The notes under the pieces: model-generated
The model's input: the letters and a program-made list of their open reading frames with translations, nothing else
Told to the model about the DNA's origin: nothing
Databases searched by the model: none
Shown here: piece by piece, positions 8,223 to 17,451 of the stretch
Layout of the letters: every line of letters starts with the position of its first letter
Position numbering within the stretch: position 1 is the stretch's first letter
DNA from: Curtobacterium sp. Leaf183
GTDB lineage: Bacteria > Actinomycetota > Actinomycetes > Actinomycetales > Microbacteriaceae
DNA: 59,990 nucleotides
Assembly: GCF_001424385.1 (NCBI RefSeq)
Contig: NZ_LMPO01000001.1
Span: forward strand, 1 to 59,990
Direction of reading: 5' to 3'
Position numbers and translations under genes: made by a program

Positions 8223-9452
8223 ATGGCCATCAGCACCCCCGTCGCGCCGTCGACCCAGTCACGCGCCGGTGCGCGCCCCGAGGTCATCGTCATCGACCAC
8301 GTGCGCAAGCGCTTCATCGTGCGCAAGGACAACACCATCCGCGAGCGCATCGTGACGCTCGGCCGCGCCGGCCGCAAGCACCGTCAGGACTTCTGGGCCC
8401 TCGACGACGTCACCGTCTCGATCACCGCCGGCTCGACCGTCGGGCTCATCGGTCAGAACGGCTCCGGCAAGTCGACCCTGCTCAAGGCGATCGGCGGCAT
8501 CATCCAGCCGACGTCCGGCACCGTGTCCCGTCGCGGGCGGCTGGCCGCACTGCTCGAGCTCGGCGCGGGCTTCCACCCGGACCTGTCCGGCCGCGAGAAC
8601 GTGTTCCTCAACGCGAGCCTGCTCGGCCTGACGCGCAAGCAGACCGAGGAGCGCTTCGACGACATCCTGGCGTTCTCGGGCATCGGCGACTTCATCGACA
8701 CCCAGGTGAAGTTCTACTCATCCGGCATGTACGTGCGGCTCGCCTTCGCGGTCGCGGTGCACACCGACCCCGACGTCCTGCTCGTCGACGAGGTGCTGGC
8801 CGTCGGCGACGAGGCGTTCCAGCGCAAGTGCCTCGACCGCATCCGCACCTTCCAAGAGGCGGGCAAGACGATCATCATCGTCACGCACTCCCTCAGCCAG
8901 GTGCAGGAGATGTGCGACCGCGTCATCCTGCTCAACAAGGGCAAGGTGCTGCACGACGGTGACCCGGTCGCCGCGGTCAGCATGTTCCGCGACGTGCTCG
9001 AGGAGCGTCGGCACGGCGAGCTCAGCCAGGACGTCGCCGTCGGTCGTGGCACGGTCCTCGGCGCGACGGTCCACGTGGACGGCAAGCAGCACGGCGAGAG
9101 CGTGCGCCCCGGCGACGACCTGATCGTCGACATGGAGTTCGAGCACCTCGACCGCGTCGAGGACTGGGAAGCCGCGGTCCAGGTCAACAACACCGCCGGC
9201 CAGGTCGTCTTCGGCACCACCACGGGCATCATGGGCGTCACCCTCGAGCCGTTGCACGGTCGGCGCAAGCTGCGGATCCGCATCGCCGACACCGCGTTCG
9301 GCACCGGGAAGTACTTCATCAACGTCTCGATGATGGACTCGGCCGGTCGGCACCTGCACGACCTGCCGGAGTGCGACTCGTTCGAGGTCGCGCCCTTCGG
9401 CAACGCGGTCGGCACCGTCTACGCCGAGCCCTCGCTCGAGGACGTCGACTGA
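8223..9452 (+). CDS. wzt: polysaccharide ABC exporter, ATPase with C-terminal Wzt domain
   Basis: A 409-residue ATPase that powers the adjacent permease. The nucleotide-binding domain spans about 20-260: Walker A GQNGSGKS at 77-84, a YSSGM signature at 165-169 in place of LSGGQ (normal for this subfamily) and Walker B LLVDE ending at E190. Residues 275-400 are a beta-sandwich like the Wzt C-terminal domain, which in O9a/O12-type exporters binds the modified non-reducing end of the glycan. Its presence suggests export is coupled to recognition of a specific terminal structure (inference). A GAGGAC ribosome site for the next gene lies in its last codons. Confidence 0.92.
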   Translation: MAISTPVAPSTQSRAGARPEVIVIDHVRKRFIVRKDNTIRERIVTLGRAGRKHRQDFWALDDVTVSITAGSTVGLIGQNGSGKSTLLKAIGGIIQPTSGTVSRRGRLAALLELGAGFHPDLSGRENVFLNASLLGLTRKQTEERFDDILAFSGIGDFIDTQVKFYSSGMYVRLAFAVAVHTDPDVLLVDEVLAVGDEAFQRKCLDRIRTFQEAGKTIIIVTHSLSQVQEMCDRVILLNKGKVLHDGDPVAAVSMFRDVLEERRHGELSQDVAVGRGTVLGATVHVDGKQHGESVRPGDDLIVDMEFEHLDRVEDWEAAVQVNNTAGQVVFGTTTGIMGVTLEPLHGRRKLRIRIADTAFGTGKYFINVSMMDSAGRHLHDLPECDSFEVAPFGNAVGTVYAEPSLEDVD

Positions 9453-10468
9453 CCCGCACCGCGGTCGTCGTCGTCAACTGGAACCGCGCCGACCTGACCG
9501 TCCGGGCCGTCCGGGCCGTCCTCGCCGACCCCGCGGCCGACCAGGTCGTCGTCGTCGACAACGGCTCCGACGACGACTCCGTGGCCGTCCTGCGCGCCGA
9601 GGTCCCGGACGCCACGCTCGTCGTCCGCGACCACAACGGCGGCTTCGCAGCCGGGGCGAACGCCGGCATCCGGGCGACCGGAGCGGACGTCGTCGTGCTC
9701 CTCAACAACGACGCCGTCCCCGCACCCGGTTTCGTCGGCGCGCTCCGCGACCACCTGGCCGGCGCCGCGCCCGAGGTCGCCGCCGTGACGGGCCGCATCG
9801 TGCTCGCCGGACGCTGGACGCCCCTCCCGTCCGGTGCCGTGGCGCGTCCGGACCAGCGCACGCTGCGCGCCCACGACAGCCGTCTCTGGACCCCGTCGCC
9901 GGAGGGCGAGGCCCGCCTCAACTCGACCGGCGTCCGGGTCGACCGGGTCGGCAACGGCGCCGACCGCGACTGGCTCGCGCCGGTGTCGACGGCGGCGGAC
10001 GTCCGGGTCTTCGGGTTCTCGGGCGGCGCCAGCGCACTGCGTCGCGCGGCCCTGGAGGACGTCGGCCTGCTCGACGAGAGCCTGTTCATGTACTACGAGG
10101 ACACCGAGCTCGCCTGGCGCCTCGCCCGGCGCGGATGGCGTGTCGAGTACGCGGCCGACGCCGTCGTCGAGCACGACCACTCCGCCTCGTCGGGCGTGCA
10201 GAGCGACCTGTTCGTGTCGCGGAACGCCCGCAACCGCCTGGTCGTCGCCCTGTGGCACGCACCGTGGCCAACCGTGGCACGCGCCGCCGTCCGGACGGCC
10301 GGCCGCGGCGTGCGGGGAGCGCTGACGCGGTCGAGCCGACGGGAGGCCCGGCTCGTCCTGGGTGCGCTGGTCGACGTCCTGACGCACCTCCCCCACCACC
10401 TGCTGCGCCGGCGCACCGAGACGGCGCGCGCCGTCGTCCCCCGCGACCGGGTGGACACGGGGGCATGA
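9449..10468 (+). CDS. GT2 glycosyltransferase, probable CTG start
   Basis: A GT2 (GT-A) transferase of about 339 residues: VVVVNWNR opening strand, VVDNGSDD near 36-43, NND at 86-88, then FMYYEDTELAWR and a C-terminal basic amphipathic tail for membrane contact. The conserved fold begins three residues after a CTG at 9,449 that overlaps the ATPase stop (CTGA). An ideal GAGGAC sits 5 nt upstream of that CTG. The only other upstream in-frame start is a GTG at 9,371, which would add 26 Arg-rich residues lying inside the ATPase gene. No ATG, GTG or TTG exists nearer the domain. It probably adds a sugar to the exported glycan. Confidence 0.8.
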   Translation: MTRTAVVVVNWNRADLTVRAVRAVLADPAADQVVVVDNGSDDDSVAVLRAEVPDATLVVRDHNGGFAAGANAGIRATGADVVVLLNNDAVPAPGFVGALRDHLAGAAPEVAAVTGRIVLAGRWTPLPSGAVARPDQRTLRAHDSRLWTPSPEGEARLNSTGVRVDRVGNGADRDWLAPVSTAADVRVFGFSGGASALRRAALEDVGLLDESLFMYYEDTELAWRLARRGWRVEYAADAVVEHDHSASSGVQSDLFVSRNARNRLVVALWHAPWPTVARAAVRTAGRGVRGALTRSSRREARLVLGALVDVLTHLPHHLLRRRTETARAVVPRDRVDTGA

Positions 10469-10479
10469 GCGACCCGCGA

Positions 10480-10485
10480 TACGCT
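10480..10485 (+). promoter_or_regulatory. -10 box (TACGCT), internal promoter
   Basis: TACGCT lies 12 bp after the stop of the GT2 gene and about 42 nt before the next GTG. It suggests a separate promoter for the GT4-wbbL pair. Confidence 0.45.
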
Positions 10486-10527
10486 GGACCGTCATCCGTC
10501 GACGGCCCCGGCCGAAAGGAACACCGC

Positions 10528-11676
10528 GTGCCGCAGCTCACCGTCCTGGTCGACGGGACCGCCGTGCCGCGGGCCCTCGGTGGTGTCGGCCGGTACCTCG
10601 AGGGCGTCGTCGCGCACCTGGCCGGGGCCGACCCCGCGGCCGCCGTGCACCTCGTCGTGCGCCGTGAGCACGTCGAGCACTTCCGACGGATCGCTCCCGA
10701 CGTCACCGTGCACGTCGCACCGACGTGGGTGCGCTCGGTCCCGCTGCGCTTCCTCTGGGAGCAGACGGGCCTGGTGCTGCTGGCCCGTCGACTGCACGTC
10801 CGGGTGCTGCACTCGCCGCACTACACGTTCCCGTTCGCCTGGCGCGGCGGCTCCGTCGTCACACTGCACGACGCGACGTTCTTCTCGAACCCCGAGTGGC
10901 ACTCGCGGCGCAAGCGCACGTTCTTCACCTGGTGGAGCCGCCGTGCGCTGCGCAGTCGCCCGGTGGTGATCGTGCCGAGCGTCGCCACCCGCACCGAGGT
11001 CGCCCGTGCCGTCGGGCACGTCCGCGCCGACGTCCGGGTGGCCCACCTCGGTGTCGACCGCGGGGTCTTCCACGAGCCGACACCCGACCAGGTCGCCGAC
11101 GCCCGCGTCGCCGCCGGCCTGCCGGACGACGCCGAGTGGATCGCGTTCCTCGGAACCATCGAACCGCGCAAGAACGTCGGCGCGCTCCTCGACGCGTACC
11201 GCTCCGTCCGCACCGAGCGATCGGCCGCCGGCCGGGACACCCCGTGGCTCGTGCTCTCCGGCGCGCGCGGCTGGGACACCGGGGCGATCGCTGCCCTCGA
11301 CGCGCTGCGGGACGACGACCGCGTGGTCGAGGCTGGCTACCTGCCGCTCGAGGACCTCGCGGGGTTCCTCGGTGGTGCCGAGGTCGTGGTCTACCCGAGC
11401 CTCGGCGAGGGCTTCGGGCTGCCCGTCGTCGAGGCGATGGCCGCCGGGGCCTGCGTGCTGACCACCCCCCGGCTCTCCCTGCCCGAGGTCGGGGGCGACG
11501 CCGCGGTCTACACCGAGCCCGACGCGCGGTCGTTGGCCGACGCCCTCGCAGCGCTCCTCGACGACCCCGACCGCCGTGACGACCACCGTGGGCGGGCACT
11601 CCGTCGCGCCGACGACTTCAGCTGGGACGCCACCGCCCGCGTCCACGCCGACGTCTACGCCGAGGTCGCACGGTGA
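10528..11676 (+). CDS. GT4 glycosyltransferase (mannosyltransferase-like)
   Basis: A 382-residue GT-B transferase of family GT4. The N-terminal domain has the acceptor-side GGVGRYLEG loop; the C-terminal domain has the donor-binding FLGTIEPRKN (about 205-215) and the family motif SLGEGFGLPVVEAMAAG, whose first Glu binds the nucleotide sugar. The GTG at 10,528 has GAAAGGA 7 nt upstream, much better than any start further up. It overlaps the next gene by 4 bp (GTGA). It is closely similar in motifs to the GT4 at 26,837, so the two may be paralogues acting on the same glycan. Sugar specificity is not readable. Confidence 0.88.
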   Translation: MPQLTVLVDGTAVPRALGGVGRYLEGVVAHLAGADPAAAVHLVVRREHVEHFRRIAPDVTVHVAPTWVRSVPLRFLWEQTGLVLLARRLHVRVLHSPHYTFPFAWRGGSVVTLHDATFFSNPEWHSRRKRTFFTWWSRRALRSRPVVIVPSVATRTEVARAVGHVRADVRVAHLGVDRGVFHEPTPDQVADARVAAGLPDDAEWIAFLGTIEPRKNVGALLDAYRSVRTERSAAGRDTPWLVLSGARGWDTGAIAALDALRDDDRVVEAGYLPLEDLAGFLGGAEVVVYPSLGEGFGLPVVEAMAAGACVLTTPRLSLPEVGGDAAVYTEPDARSLADALAALLDDPDRRDDHRGRALRRADDFSWDATARVHADVYAEVAR

Positions 11677-12533
11677 GCGTCGCGCGTGTGGTCGTCCTGA
11701 CGGTCACCTACAACACGGGTGAGACCATCCGGCCGTTCCTCGAGAGCGTCGCGCGGGCGTCCGTCACCCCGCTGCCGGTCGTCATCGCCGACAACGGCTC
11801 GGACGACCTCGACGCACTCCGCGCCATCGCGGACACGCACGGCGCGACCGTCGTGTCGTCCGGGGCGAACCGCGGGTACGGCGGCGGGATCGACGCCGCG
11901 TTCGCCGCGCTCGACGACGTCCTGCCCGATGCCGTGCCCGAGTTCGTCCTCGTGACGAACCCGGACGTGGTCTTCCACGACGGCGCGGTGGACGAGCTCG
12001 TCGCAGCGGCCGACCGGCTCCCCCGTGGCGGCTCCTTCGGACCACAGATCCTCGACGACCAGGGCGACACCTACCCGTCCGCCCGGCAGCTGCCGTCACT
12101 GCGGACCGGGCTGGGTCACGCGGCGTTCTCGCGCTTCTGGCCCGCCAACCCGTGGAGCCAGCGGTACTGGTCCACCACCCTGGTCGAGGAACGGACCGCG
12201 GGGTGGCTCTCCGGCGCGTGCTTCCTGATCCGCACGTCGGTGTTCCGCGAACTCGACGGGTTCGACGAGTCGTACTTCATGTACTTCGAGGACGTCGACC
12301 TCGGGCAGCGCGTCGGCGAGTCCGGGCGGGACAACGTGTACGTCCCGACCGCGACCGTCGTGCACACCGGAGCACACTCGACGTCGTCGAACCGCCGCCG
12401 CATGGAGGTCGAGCACCACCGCAGCGCCTACCGCTTCCTGTCGCGCAAGTACCGGTCCTGGTGGCTGTGGCCGCTGCGCCTCGCGCTGCACGCGGGGCTG
12501 AGCGCCCGCGCTCGATGGGTCACCCGGAAGTAG
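11673..12533 (+). CDS. wbbL: GT2 rhamnosyltransferase (WbbL-like)
   Basis: A 286-residue GT2 transferase resembling WbbL, which adds L-rhamnose from dTDP-rhamnose to polyprenyl-diphospho-GlcNAc to start the wall linker or a rhamnan. Visible: VVVLTVTYNTGETI at the start, IADNGSDD (39-46), NPD at 96-98 in the DXD position, the substrate loop GWLSGACFLIRTSVF, and YFMYFEDVDLGQR; near the end an SRKYRSWW segment lies before a hydrophobic stretch. Translationally coupled to the GT4 upstream (GTGA). Convergent with the glycosyltransferase at 12,552, leaving only 18 bp between stops. The wbbL assignment rests on overall pattern; another rhamnosyltransferase is possible. Confidence 0.75.
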   Translation: MSVARVVVLTVTYNTGETIRPFLESVARASVTPLPVVIADNGSDDLDALRAIADTHGATVVSSGANRGYGGGIDAAFAALDDVLPDAVPEFVLVTNPDVVFHDGAVDELVAAADRLPRGGSFGPQILDDQGDTYPSARQLPSLRTGLGHAAFSRFWPANPWSQRYWSTTLVEERTAGWLSGACFLIRTSVFRELDGFDESYFMYFEDVDLGQRVGESGRDNVYVPTATVVHTGAHSTSSNRRRMEVEHHRSAYRFLSRKYRSWWLWPLRLALHAGLSARARWVTRK

Positions 12534-12551
12534 CCGGCGTCCCACCGGGTG

Positions 12552-14399
12552 TCAGACGGGGAAACGCCGCCGCCGCTCGGTGAGCGCCGTGTCGAGCAGC
12601 ACCCGCGCCCTGGCGTCGAAAGAGTGCTCCGCGGCGATCCGCGCGGCAACGGCCGCGCGCGCATCGGCGCCTGGCCATGCGTGTGCGCCGTCGAGCAGCG
12701 CCGCGAGCCGGTCCGGTGTGTCCGCCACGGCGAGTGTCGGGACCTCGAGCACGTCGGCGAGGCCCGCGACGCGGTCGGTGACGACGACCCCACCGGCCGC
12801 CAGGACGTCGAAGACCCGGTTCGAGACGAAGCCCCCCGCCGCCATATCCGGCCAGTGGTCGTTGAGCACGACCCGGGCGGATGCGTACGCGGTCGCGACC
12901 TCAGCACGGCCCAGGAACGGTTCGCCCAATGTCTCGGCCGGCAGGACGCCCTCCCACCCGGGTCCGTGCACGGTCAGGTCCGCACCGAGCCCGGCGGCCT
13001 CGGCGACGAGGGGTCGTGCGGCACCCCGCGTCGACCCGACGAACACCACCCGGTCGGCGTCCGGGCTCGACGACGACCGTACGCCGGGGTGGAACACGCT
13101 CGGGTCGGTCGCCTGCAGCAGGGTCCGCACCGGCACGCCGGCTCTCCGGGCGGCGGCGTCCGCCCACACCGGACCGGCCGCGAACGCGGCGTCGAACGAG
13201 CGCAGCTCGGTGTCGGGCACGTCGTCCGGATGGCTGATCACCCACAGCAGGTTGACCGACGCCGGGTTCGGCGGCACACGGTCGAGCCCACGGATCACGA
13301 GCGTGACGTCGTCGGTGGCGTCGTCGTCGCGCACGTGGGCGTCGCGCCGGTCGATCCGGACGTGCTGTCCGAGCCGCTCGAGTGCCGCGGCCAGCTCGGC
13401 CGCGAAGTGCACGTCGCCCCAGCCGTCCCCGTCCGGCCCGGCGGGCGCGGCGGTCTTCAGGGACCATGCGAGCGTCTGCCCGTCGCGACGAGCTCCGCCC
13501 GGCGCGACGGTGCGCGCGCCCCACGGCGGCAGCGGTGGACCCGCCGTGACCACGCCGTCACCGTCGACCGGACGGTCGCGCCACGCCGACAGGGCGTCGA
13601 CGGTCGCGGCGTCGATCGTGCGCCCGGCCTCGGCCGACCGGCCGACGGTCCAGACGACGCGCACGGGCCCGTCGATCCGGTCGGCGGCGGCGCGGGTCCA
13701 GGCGGTCAGCGTCATGCGCTCGTCCGGGAGGCCCGGTGCGGGCACCAGCGCAGCCCGCGGCATCGCGATCACCGGCTGGTCCGCCGCGAAGACCTCGTCG
13801 GTCGGGATCGTGTCCGCGAACGCGGCACGCTCGGCGAGCGGCCGGTCGACCGGCGGTCCGTCGCGACTGCCGTCGTCGGTCCAGGGCAGGGCACCGGGAC
13901 GCAGCAGGAGCGCACCGTTCCGCTGTCCGCCGTCCGCCATCCGTACTCGGGCCTGCACCACGCCGGCCGCGCCCGCCTCCGCGAGCACCTGGAGGTCCTG
14001 GTCGGTCACGCCGACGGTCGAGTCGACGACCACGAGCACGCGTCCGACGCCGGCGGCGACCCCGGCGTTGATCGCTGACGCGATGCCGTCCACGGGGTCC
14101 GGGCGGACCCAGGGCACTCCGCGCTGCTGCTCCCCCACCGGTGAGGCGTCCGCGACGTACGCGACCGCGCGCACGTCGGCGTCGCTGCCGAAGGCCTGCC
14201 GCGCGGACGCGACCGCGAGCGGCACCGTCTCGTGCCGGTCCGACCGGCTGACGACCACGACCGTCACACGACGGTCCGGCTGCGGCAGGTCGCCGTCCCA
14301 GCCGGCCACCGGAACGGGCGACGCCGCCGTCGCCGACGCTTGACGGGCCTCCTGGTCGGAGCCCGTCGCGTCGTGACGGCGGCGTCGGAACAGGGCCAC
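12552..14399 (-). CDS. large glycosyltransferase: degenerate GT2-like N-half, CgeB-like C-half
   Basis: A 615-residue cytoplasmic protein. Residues 45-260 look like a GT2 fold (VTVVVVSRSDRHETV, VLVVVDSTVGVTD), but the usual NND/DXD metal motif is replaced by DST, so this half may be structural. Residues 300-600 are a CgeB-type GT-B module: SLKTAAPAG, LLQATDPSVFHPG, VVFVGSTRG, and VSNRVFDVLAAGGVVVTDRV, comparable with the protein at 2,756. GTG start, 7 bp after rmlA, so it is the last gene of an rmlC-rmlA operon and a good candidate to use dTDP-rhamnose (inference). Confidence 0.7.
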   Translation of the reverse strand: MALFRRRRHDATGSDQEARQASATAASPVPVAGWDGDLPQPDRRVTVVVVSRSDRHETVPLAVASARQAFGSDADVRAVAYVADASPVGEQQRGVPWVRPDPVDGIASAINAGVAAGVGRVLVVVDSTVGVTDQDLQVLAEAGAAGVVQARVRMADGGQRNGALLLRPGALPWTDDGSRDGPPVDRPLAERAAFADTIPTDEVFAADQPVIAMPRAALVPAPGLPDERMTLTAWTRAAADRIDGPVRVVWTVGRSAEAGRTIDAATVDALSAWRDRPVDGDGVVTAGPPLPPWGARTVAPGGARRDGQTLAWSLKTAAPAGPDGDGWGDVHFAAELAAALERLGQHVRIDRRDAHVRDDDATDDVTLVIRGLDRVPPNPASVNLLWVISHPDDVPDTELRSFDAAFAAGPVWADAAARRAGVPVRTLLQATDPSVFHPGVRSSSSPDADRVVFVGSTRGAARPLVAEAAGLGADLTVHGPGWEGVLPAETLGEPFLGRAEVATAYASARVVLNDHWPDMAAGGFVSNRVFDVLAAGGVVVTDRVAGLADVLEVPTLAVADTPDRLAALLDGAHAWPGADARAAVAARIAAEHSFDARARVLLDTALTERRRRFPV

Positions 14400-14406
14400 C
14401 TGCGGG

Positions 14407-15270
14407 TCAGCTCGCGAGCAGCTGCTGCAGGTAGACGCCGTAGCCGCTCTTCGCGAGCGGGGCGGCCAGCGCCGCGAGGGCGTCGTCGTCGATCCAGCCG
14501 TTGCGCCAGGCGATCTCCTCGATGCACCCGATCTTGTGCCCCTGGCGGTCCTCGATGACCTTGACGTACTCGGACGCCTGCATCATCGACTCGAAGGTGC
14601 CGGTGTCGAGCCAGGCGGTGCCGCGGTCGAGGACCTCGACGCCGAGGGTGCCCGCTTCGAGGTAGCGCTCGTTGACCGTCGAGATCTCGAGCTCGCCGCG
14701 GGCACTGGGCTCGATCGTCTTCGCGATCGCGACCACGTCGTTGTCGTAGAAGTACAGGCCGGGGACCGCGTAGTTCGACTTGGGATGGGCGGGCTTCTCC
14801 TCGATGGAGACCGCCGTGAAGTCGTCGTCGAACTCGACCACGCCGTAGGCCTTCGGGTCGGCCACGTGGTACGCGAAGATCGTGGCGCCCTGCACCTCGG
14901 TGTTCTTCGTCAGGCTCGTGCCGAGGCCGGTGCCGTGGAAGATGTTGTCGCCGAGCACGAGCGCGACGCTGTCGTCGCCGATGAAGTCCTCGCCGATGAC
15001 GAAGGCCTGGGCGAGTCCGTCGGGGCTCGGCTGCACGGCGTACTGGATGTCCATGCCGAGGGCCGACCCGTCGCCGAGCAGCGCCCGGAACTGGTCGTTG
15101 TACTCGGGCGTGGTGATGACCAGGACCTCGTTGATGCCGGCCATCATCAGCGTCGACAGCGGGTAGTAGACCATCGGCTTGTCGTAGATCGGCATGAGCT
15201 GCTTGCTGATGCCCTTGGTGATCGGCCACAGGCGTGTGCCGGAACCGCCGGCGAGGATGATGCCCTTCAT
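14407..15270 (-). CDS. rmlA: glucose-1-phosphate thymidylyltransferase
   Basis: RmlA makes dTDP-glucose from glucose 1-phosphate and dTTP, the first step to dTDP-L-rhamnose. The 287-residue length is standard. The N-terminal nucleotide loop [14 protein letters not shown], the [12 protein letters not shown] segment and VLGDNIFHG are all present, as is the C-terminal [10 protein letters not shown] signature. The ATG follows a GGAGA ribosome site. It lies 10 bp downstream of rmlC and upstream of a glycosyltransferase in one minus-strand operon. Confidence 0.97.
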   Translation of the reverse strand: MKGIILAGGSGTRLWPITKGISKQLMPIYDKPMVYYPLSTLMMAGINEVLVITTPEYNDQFRALLGDGSALGMDIQYAVQPSPDGLAQAFVIGEDFIGDDSVALVLGDNIFHGTGLGTSLTKNTEVQGATIFAYHVADPKAYGVVEFDDDFTAVSIEEKPAHPKSNYAVPGLYFYDNDVVAIAKTIEPSARGELEISTVNERYLEAGTLGVEVLDRGTAWLDTGTFESMMQASEYVKVIEDRQGHKIGCIEEIAWRNGWIDDDALAALAAPLAKSGYGVYLQQLLAS

Positions 15271-15280
15271 CGGGTCTCCT

Positions 15281-15889
15281 TTACTTGTTCGTCCGGAGGG
15301 ACTCGGTGTAGGCGATGCACTCGTCGTACGTCGGCAGGAGGCCCTGCTCGGCAGCCTGTTCCAGGGTCGGCGCGCTGGTGTCCTTCTCCGACAGGACGGG
15401 CTCGCCGATGCCGTCGGGCAGCTGCAGACCGACGGTGGGGTCGAGGATGCTGATCCCCTTCTCGCGCTGGGGGTCGTAGTGAGCGCTGACCAGGTAGTTC
15501 ACGGTGCTCTGGTCCTCGAGCGCGACGATGGCGTGCCCGAGGCCCTCGGACAGGTACACGGCGCGGCGGTCGACGTCGTCGATGCGCACCGAGTCCCACT
15601 GGCCGAAGGTCGGCGAGCCGACACGGATGTCGACGATGTAGTCGATGAACGCACCCCGCACGGCGGTGACGTACTTCGCCTGGCTCGGGGCGACGAGCGC
15701 GTAGTGGATCCCGCGCGCGACACCGCGCGCCGAGACCGACATGTTCACCTGCCGGAGGTCGAGTGGGTGTCCCACCGTCGTCTCGAGCACGTCGGCACGG
15801 TAGGCCTCGAGGAAGGCTCCTCGTGCGTCGCCGTGCTGGACGGGGGTGAACTCCCACGCGCCTTGGATCTTCAGTTCGCGGATCTGCAC
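15281..15889 (-). CDS. rmlC: dTDP-4-dehydrorhamnose 3,5-epimerase
   Basis: RmlC epimerises C3 and C5 of dTDP-4-keto-6-deoxyglucose. The 202-residue cupin has the catalytic His at 62 (RGIHYA) and Tyr at 132, close to the usual positions, plus the AKYVTAVRG and YLSEGLGHA strands. GTG start at 15,889 with a TAGGAT box 6 nt before it, so the mRNA is probably leaderless. First gene of the rmlC-rmlA-glycosyltransferase operon; divergent from the membrane protein at 15,960. Confidence 0.96.
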   Translation of the reverse strand: MQIRELKIQGAWEFTPVQHGDARGAFLEAYRADVLETTVGHPLDLRQVNMSVSARGVARGIHYALVAPSQAKYVTAVRGAFIDYIVDIRVGSPTFGQWDSVRIDDVDRRAVYLSEGLGHAIVALEDQSTVNYLVSAHYDPQREKGISILDPTVGLQLPDGIGEPVLSEKDTSAPTLEQAAEQGLLPTYDECIAYTESLRTNK

Positions 15890-15895
15890 CCGGCG

Positions 15896-15901
15896 ATCCT
15901 A
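15896..15901 (-). promoter_or_regulatory. -10 box (TAGGAT) of rmlC, leaderless
   Basis: TAGGAT on the minus strand lies exactly 6 nt before the rmlC GTG, the same arrangement as at 33,648. Confidence 0.65.
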
Positions 15902-15918
15902 GCAACGCGCACCGCCGC

Positions 15919-15924
15919 TACGAT
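15919..15924 (+). promoter_or_regulatory. -10 box (TACGAT) of the membrane protein gene
   Basis: TACGAT lies 35 nt before the GTG at 15,960, giving a short leader with a GGGGGAA ribosome site. It is back to back with the rmlC promoter. Confidence 0.5.
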
Positions 15925-15959
15925 GGCGTGGTTTGTGTACTGAACCGGGGGAACCACCT

Positions 15960-17408
15960 GTGACATCGCTGCTCGCCCATCTCCGTCGTCACGCAGCCGC
16001 CTGGGTCTTCGCGGCCATCGCCGGTGCCGCCGTCTCGGTGTTCTGCGCGGTCGTCCCGGTCGGGTGGGGGCTCGACGAGCAGTCGCACGTCGCACGGGCC
16101 TACCAGGTGAGCCGCGGGATCCCGCTCCCGTACCAGCGCGACGACGGCAAGACGCTCGGCGCGGCGGTGCCCGAGAAGATCATGGCGCTCGAAGCAGCGG
16201 GGTTCAGTGCGTCCAACGGCGTCGACCGGAGCGCACCGTCCTGGGAACGGGCGGACTTCTCGAACCGCGGCGAAGTGCACCGGCTGAACGCCGCCGTGGT
16301 CGAACGCGGTGACCCCACCGTCGACTACGACGTCTCGAACGCGTCGGCATCGAGCTTCGTGCCGTACCTGCCGGCTGCCGTCGGGATGCGCATCGGTTCG
16401 GTGCTCGGCGCCGACGTCGGCACCACGATGATGCTCGCGAAGCTGTTCAACGGGCTGGTCTTCGTCGCGCTCGGGGCGATCGCCGTCGCGGTCCTGGCGC
16501 CGTTCCGGGCACGGTGGCTGTTCTTCGCCGTCGGGCTCCTGCCAGAGACCGTCTTCCAGGCCGCGTACGTCACCGCCGACTCGTACACGGACGGCATCGC
16601 ACTCCTGTTCGCCGCCGCGGTCACCCGACTCGCGCTCGATCGCAGACCGGCCGGGGCGCTGATGCTCGCCGGCACCGTGGCGGCGGGGCTCGGCATGGCC
16701 GCGGCGAAACCCACCTACGTGGTGCTGGTGCTGGCGCTGCTCGCGATACCGGGTGCCCGGATGCTGCCGGCACGGATCGCCGAGCGGGTCGGACGTCCGG
16801 CGCTCGTGGGCAAGGCCGTCGCGGCCGGCATGGTCGTCCTGGTCGGAGCCGTCGCGCTCGTCGTGCTGAAGATGACCGGCAACTCGACGACCGCGATCGC
16901 CGCGACCTACGACCGCGGCGCCGACAGCGGTGCGCAGATCGAGTACCTGCTGCACCACCCGCTGCAGGTCCCGGTGGTGCTCTGGCGCACGATCGAGGTC
17001 TTCGGGCTGTCCTGGACGGAGAGCCTGACGGGCAACTTCGGGTACAACACCGTCCACCAGGTGGAGCCGTTCGTCACGATGTGCATCGTCACGGTCGTGC
17101 TCGCCGCGTTCCACGCCGAGCGGCTCCGACGGGTCGTCGGGCTGACGTTCCTGCTCGGCAGCGTCGTCGCGGGCTTCGCGGTGATCGGCGCGCTCTACCT
17201 GACGTTCAACGCGGTCGGCGACCCGATGGCGGTCGGCGTGCAGGGCCGGTACTTCATCCCGCTGCTCGCACCGTTCGTCCTCGGGCTCGCCTCACTGGTG
17301 CCGGCGCGCCTGGCGCTGCGGGAGCGTCACGCCGCCGTGCTGTTCCCGGCACTGTCCGTCGTCGCGCTGCTCGCGAGCGGCGTGCTCTGGCTGTCGTTCC
17401 TGTACTGA
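15960..17408 (+). CDS. DUF2142-type polytopic membrane protein
   Basis: A 482-residue integral membrane protein with about ten to twelve hydrophobic segments. After the first segment is an extracytoplasmic loop with GWGLDEQSHVARAYQV, the DE-x-x-H signature of the DUF2142 family, thought to be GT-C-like transferases of surface glycans. The long first loop and the late FGLSWTESLTGNFGY segment are also family-like. The GTG at 15,960 has GGGGGA about 8 nt upstream; a start at 15,933 is less likely. Probably works outside the membrane using a polyprenyl-phosphate sugar (inference). Similar motifs occur at 33,660 and 38,779. Confidence 0.75.
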   Translation: MTSLLAHLRRHAAAWVFAAIAGAAVSVFCAVVPVGWGLDEQSHVARAYQVSRGIPLPYQRDDGKTLGAAVPEKIMALEAAGFSASNGVDRSAPSWERADFSNRGEVHRLNAAVVERGDPTVDYDVSNASASSFVPYLPAAVGMRIGSVLGADVGTTMMLAKLFNGLVFVALGAIAVAVLAPFRARWLFFAVGLLPETVFQAAYVTADSYTDGIALLFAAAVTRLALDRRPAGALMLAGTVAAGLGMAAAKPTYVVLVLALLAIPGARMLPARIAERVGRPALVGKAVAAGMVVLVGAVALVVLKMTGNSTTAIAATYDRGADSGAQIEYLLHHPLQVPVVLWRTIEVFGLSWTESLTGNFGYNTVHQVEPFVTMCIVTVVLAAFHAERLRRVVGLTFLLGSVVAGFAVIGALYLTFNAVGDPMAVGVQGRYFIPLLAPFVLGLASLVPARLALRERHAAVLFPALSVVALLASGVLWLSFLY

Positions 17409-17451
17409 CCGCCGCTGTCCCGGTCCTGGTCGGTCGCGGTCTCGATCCGGC

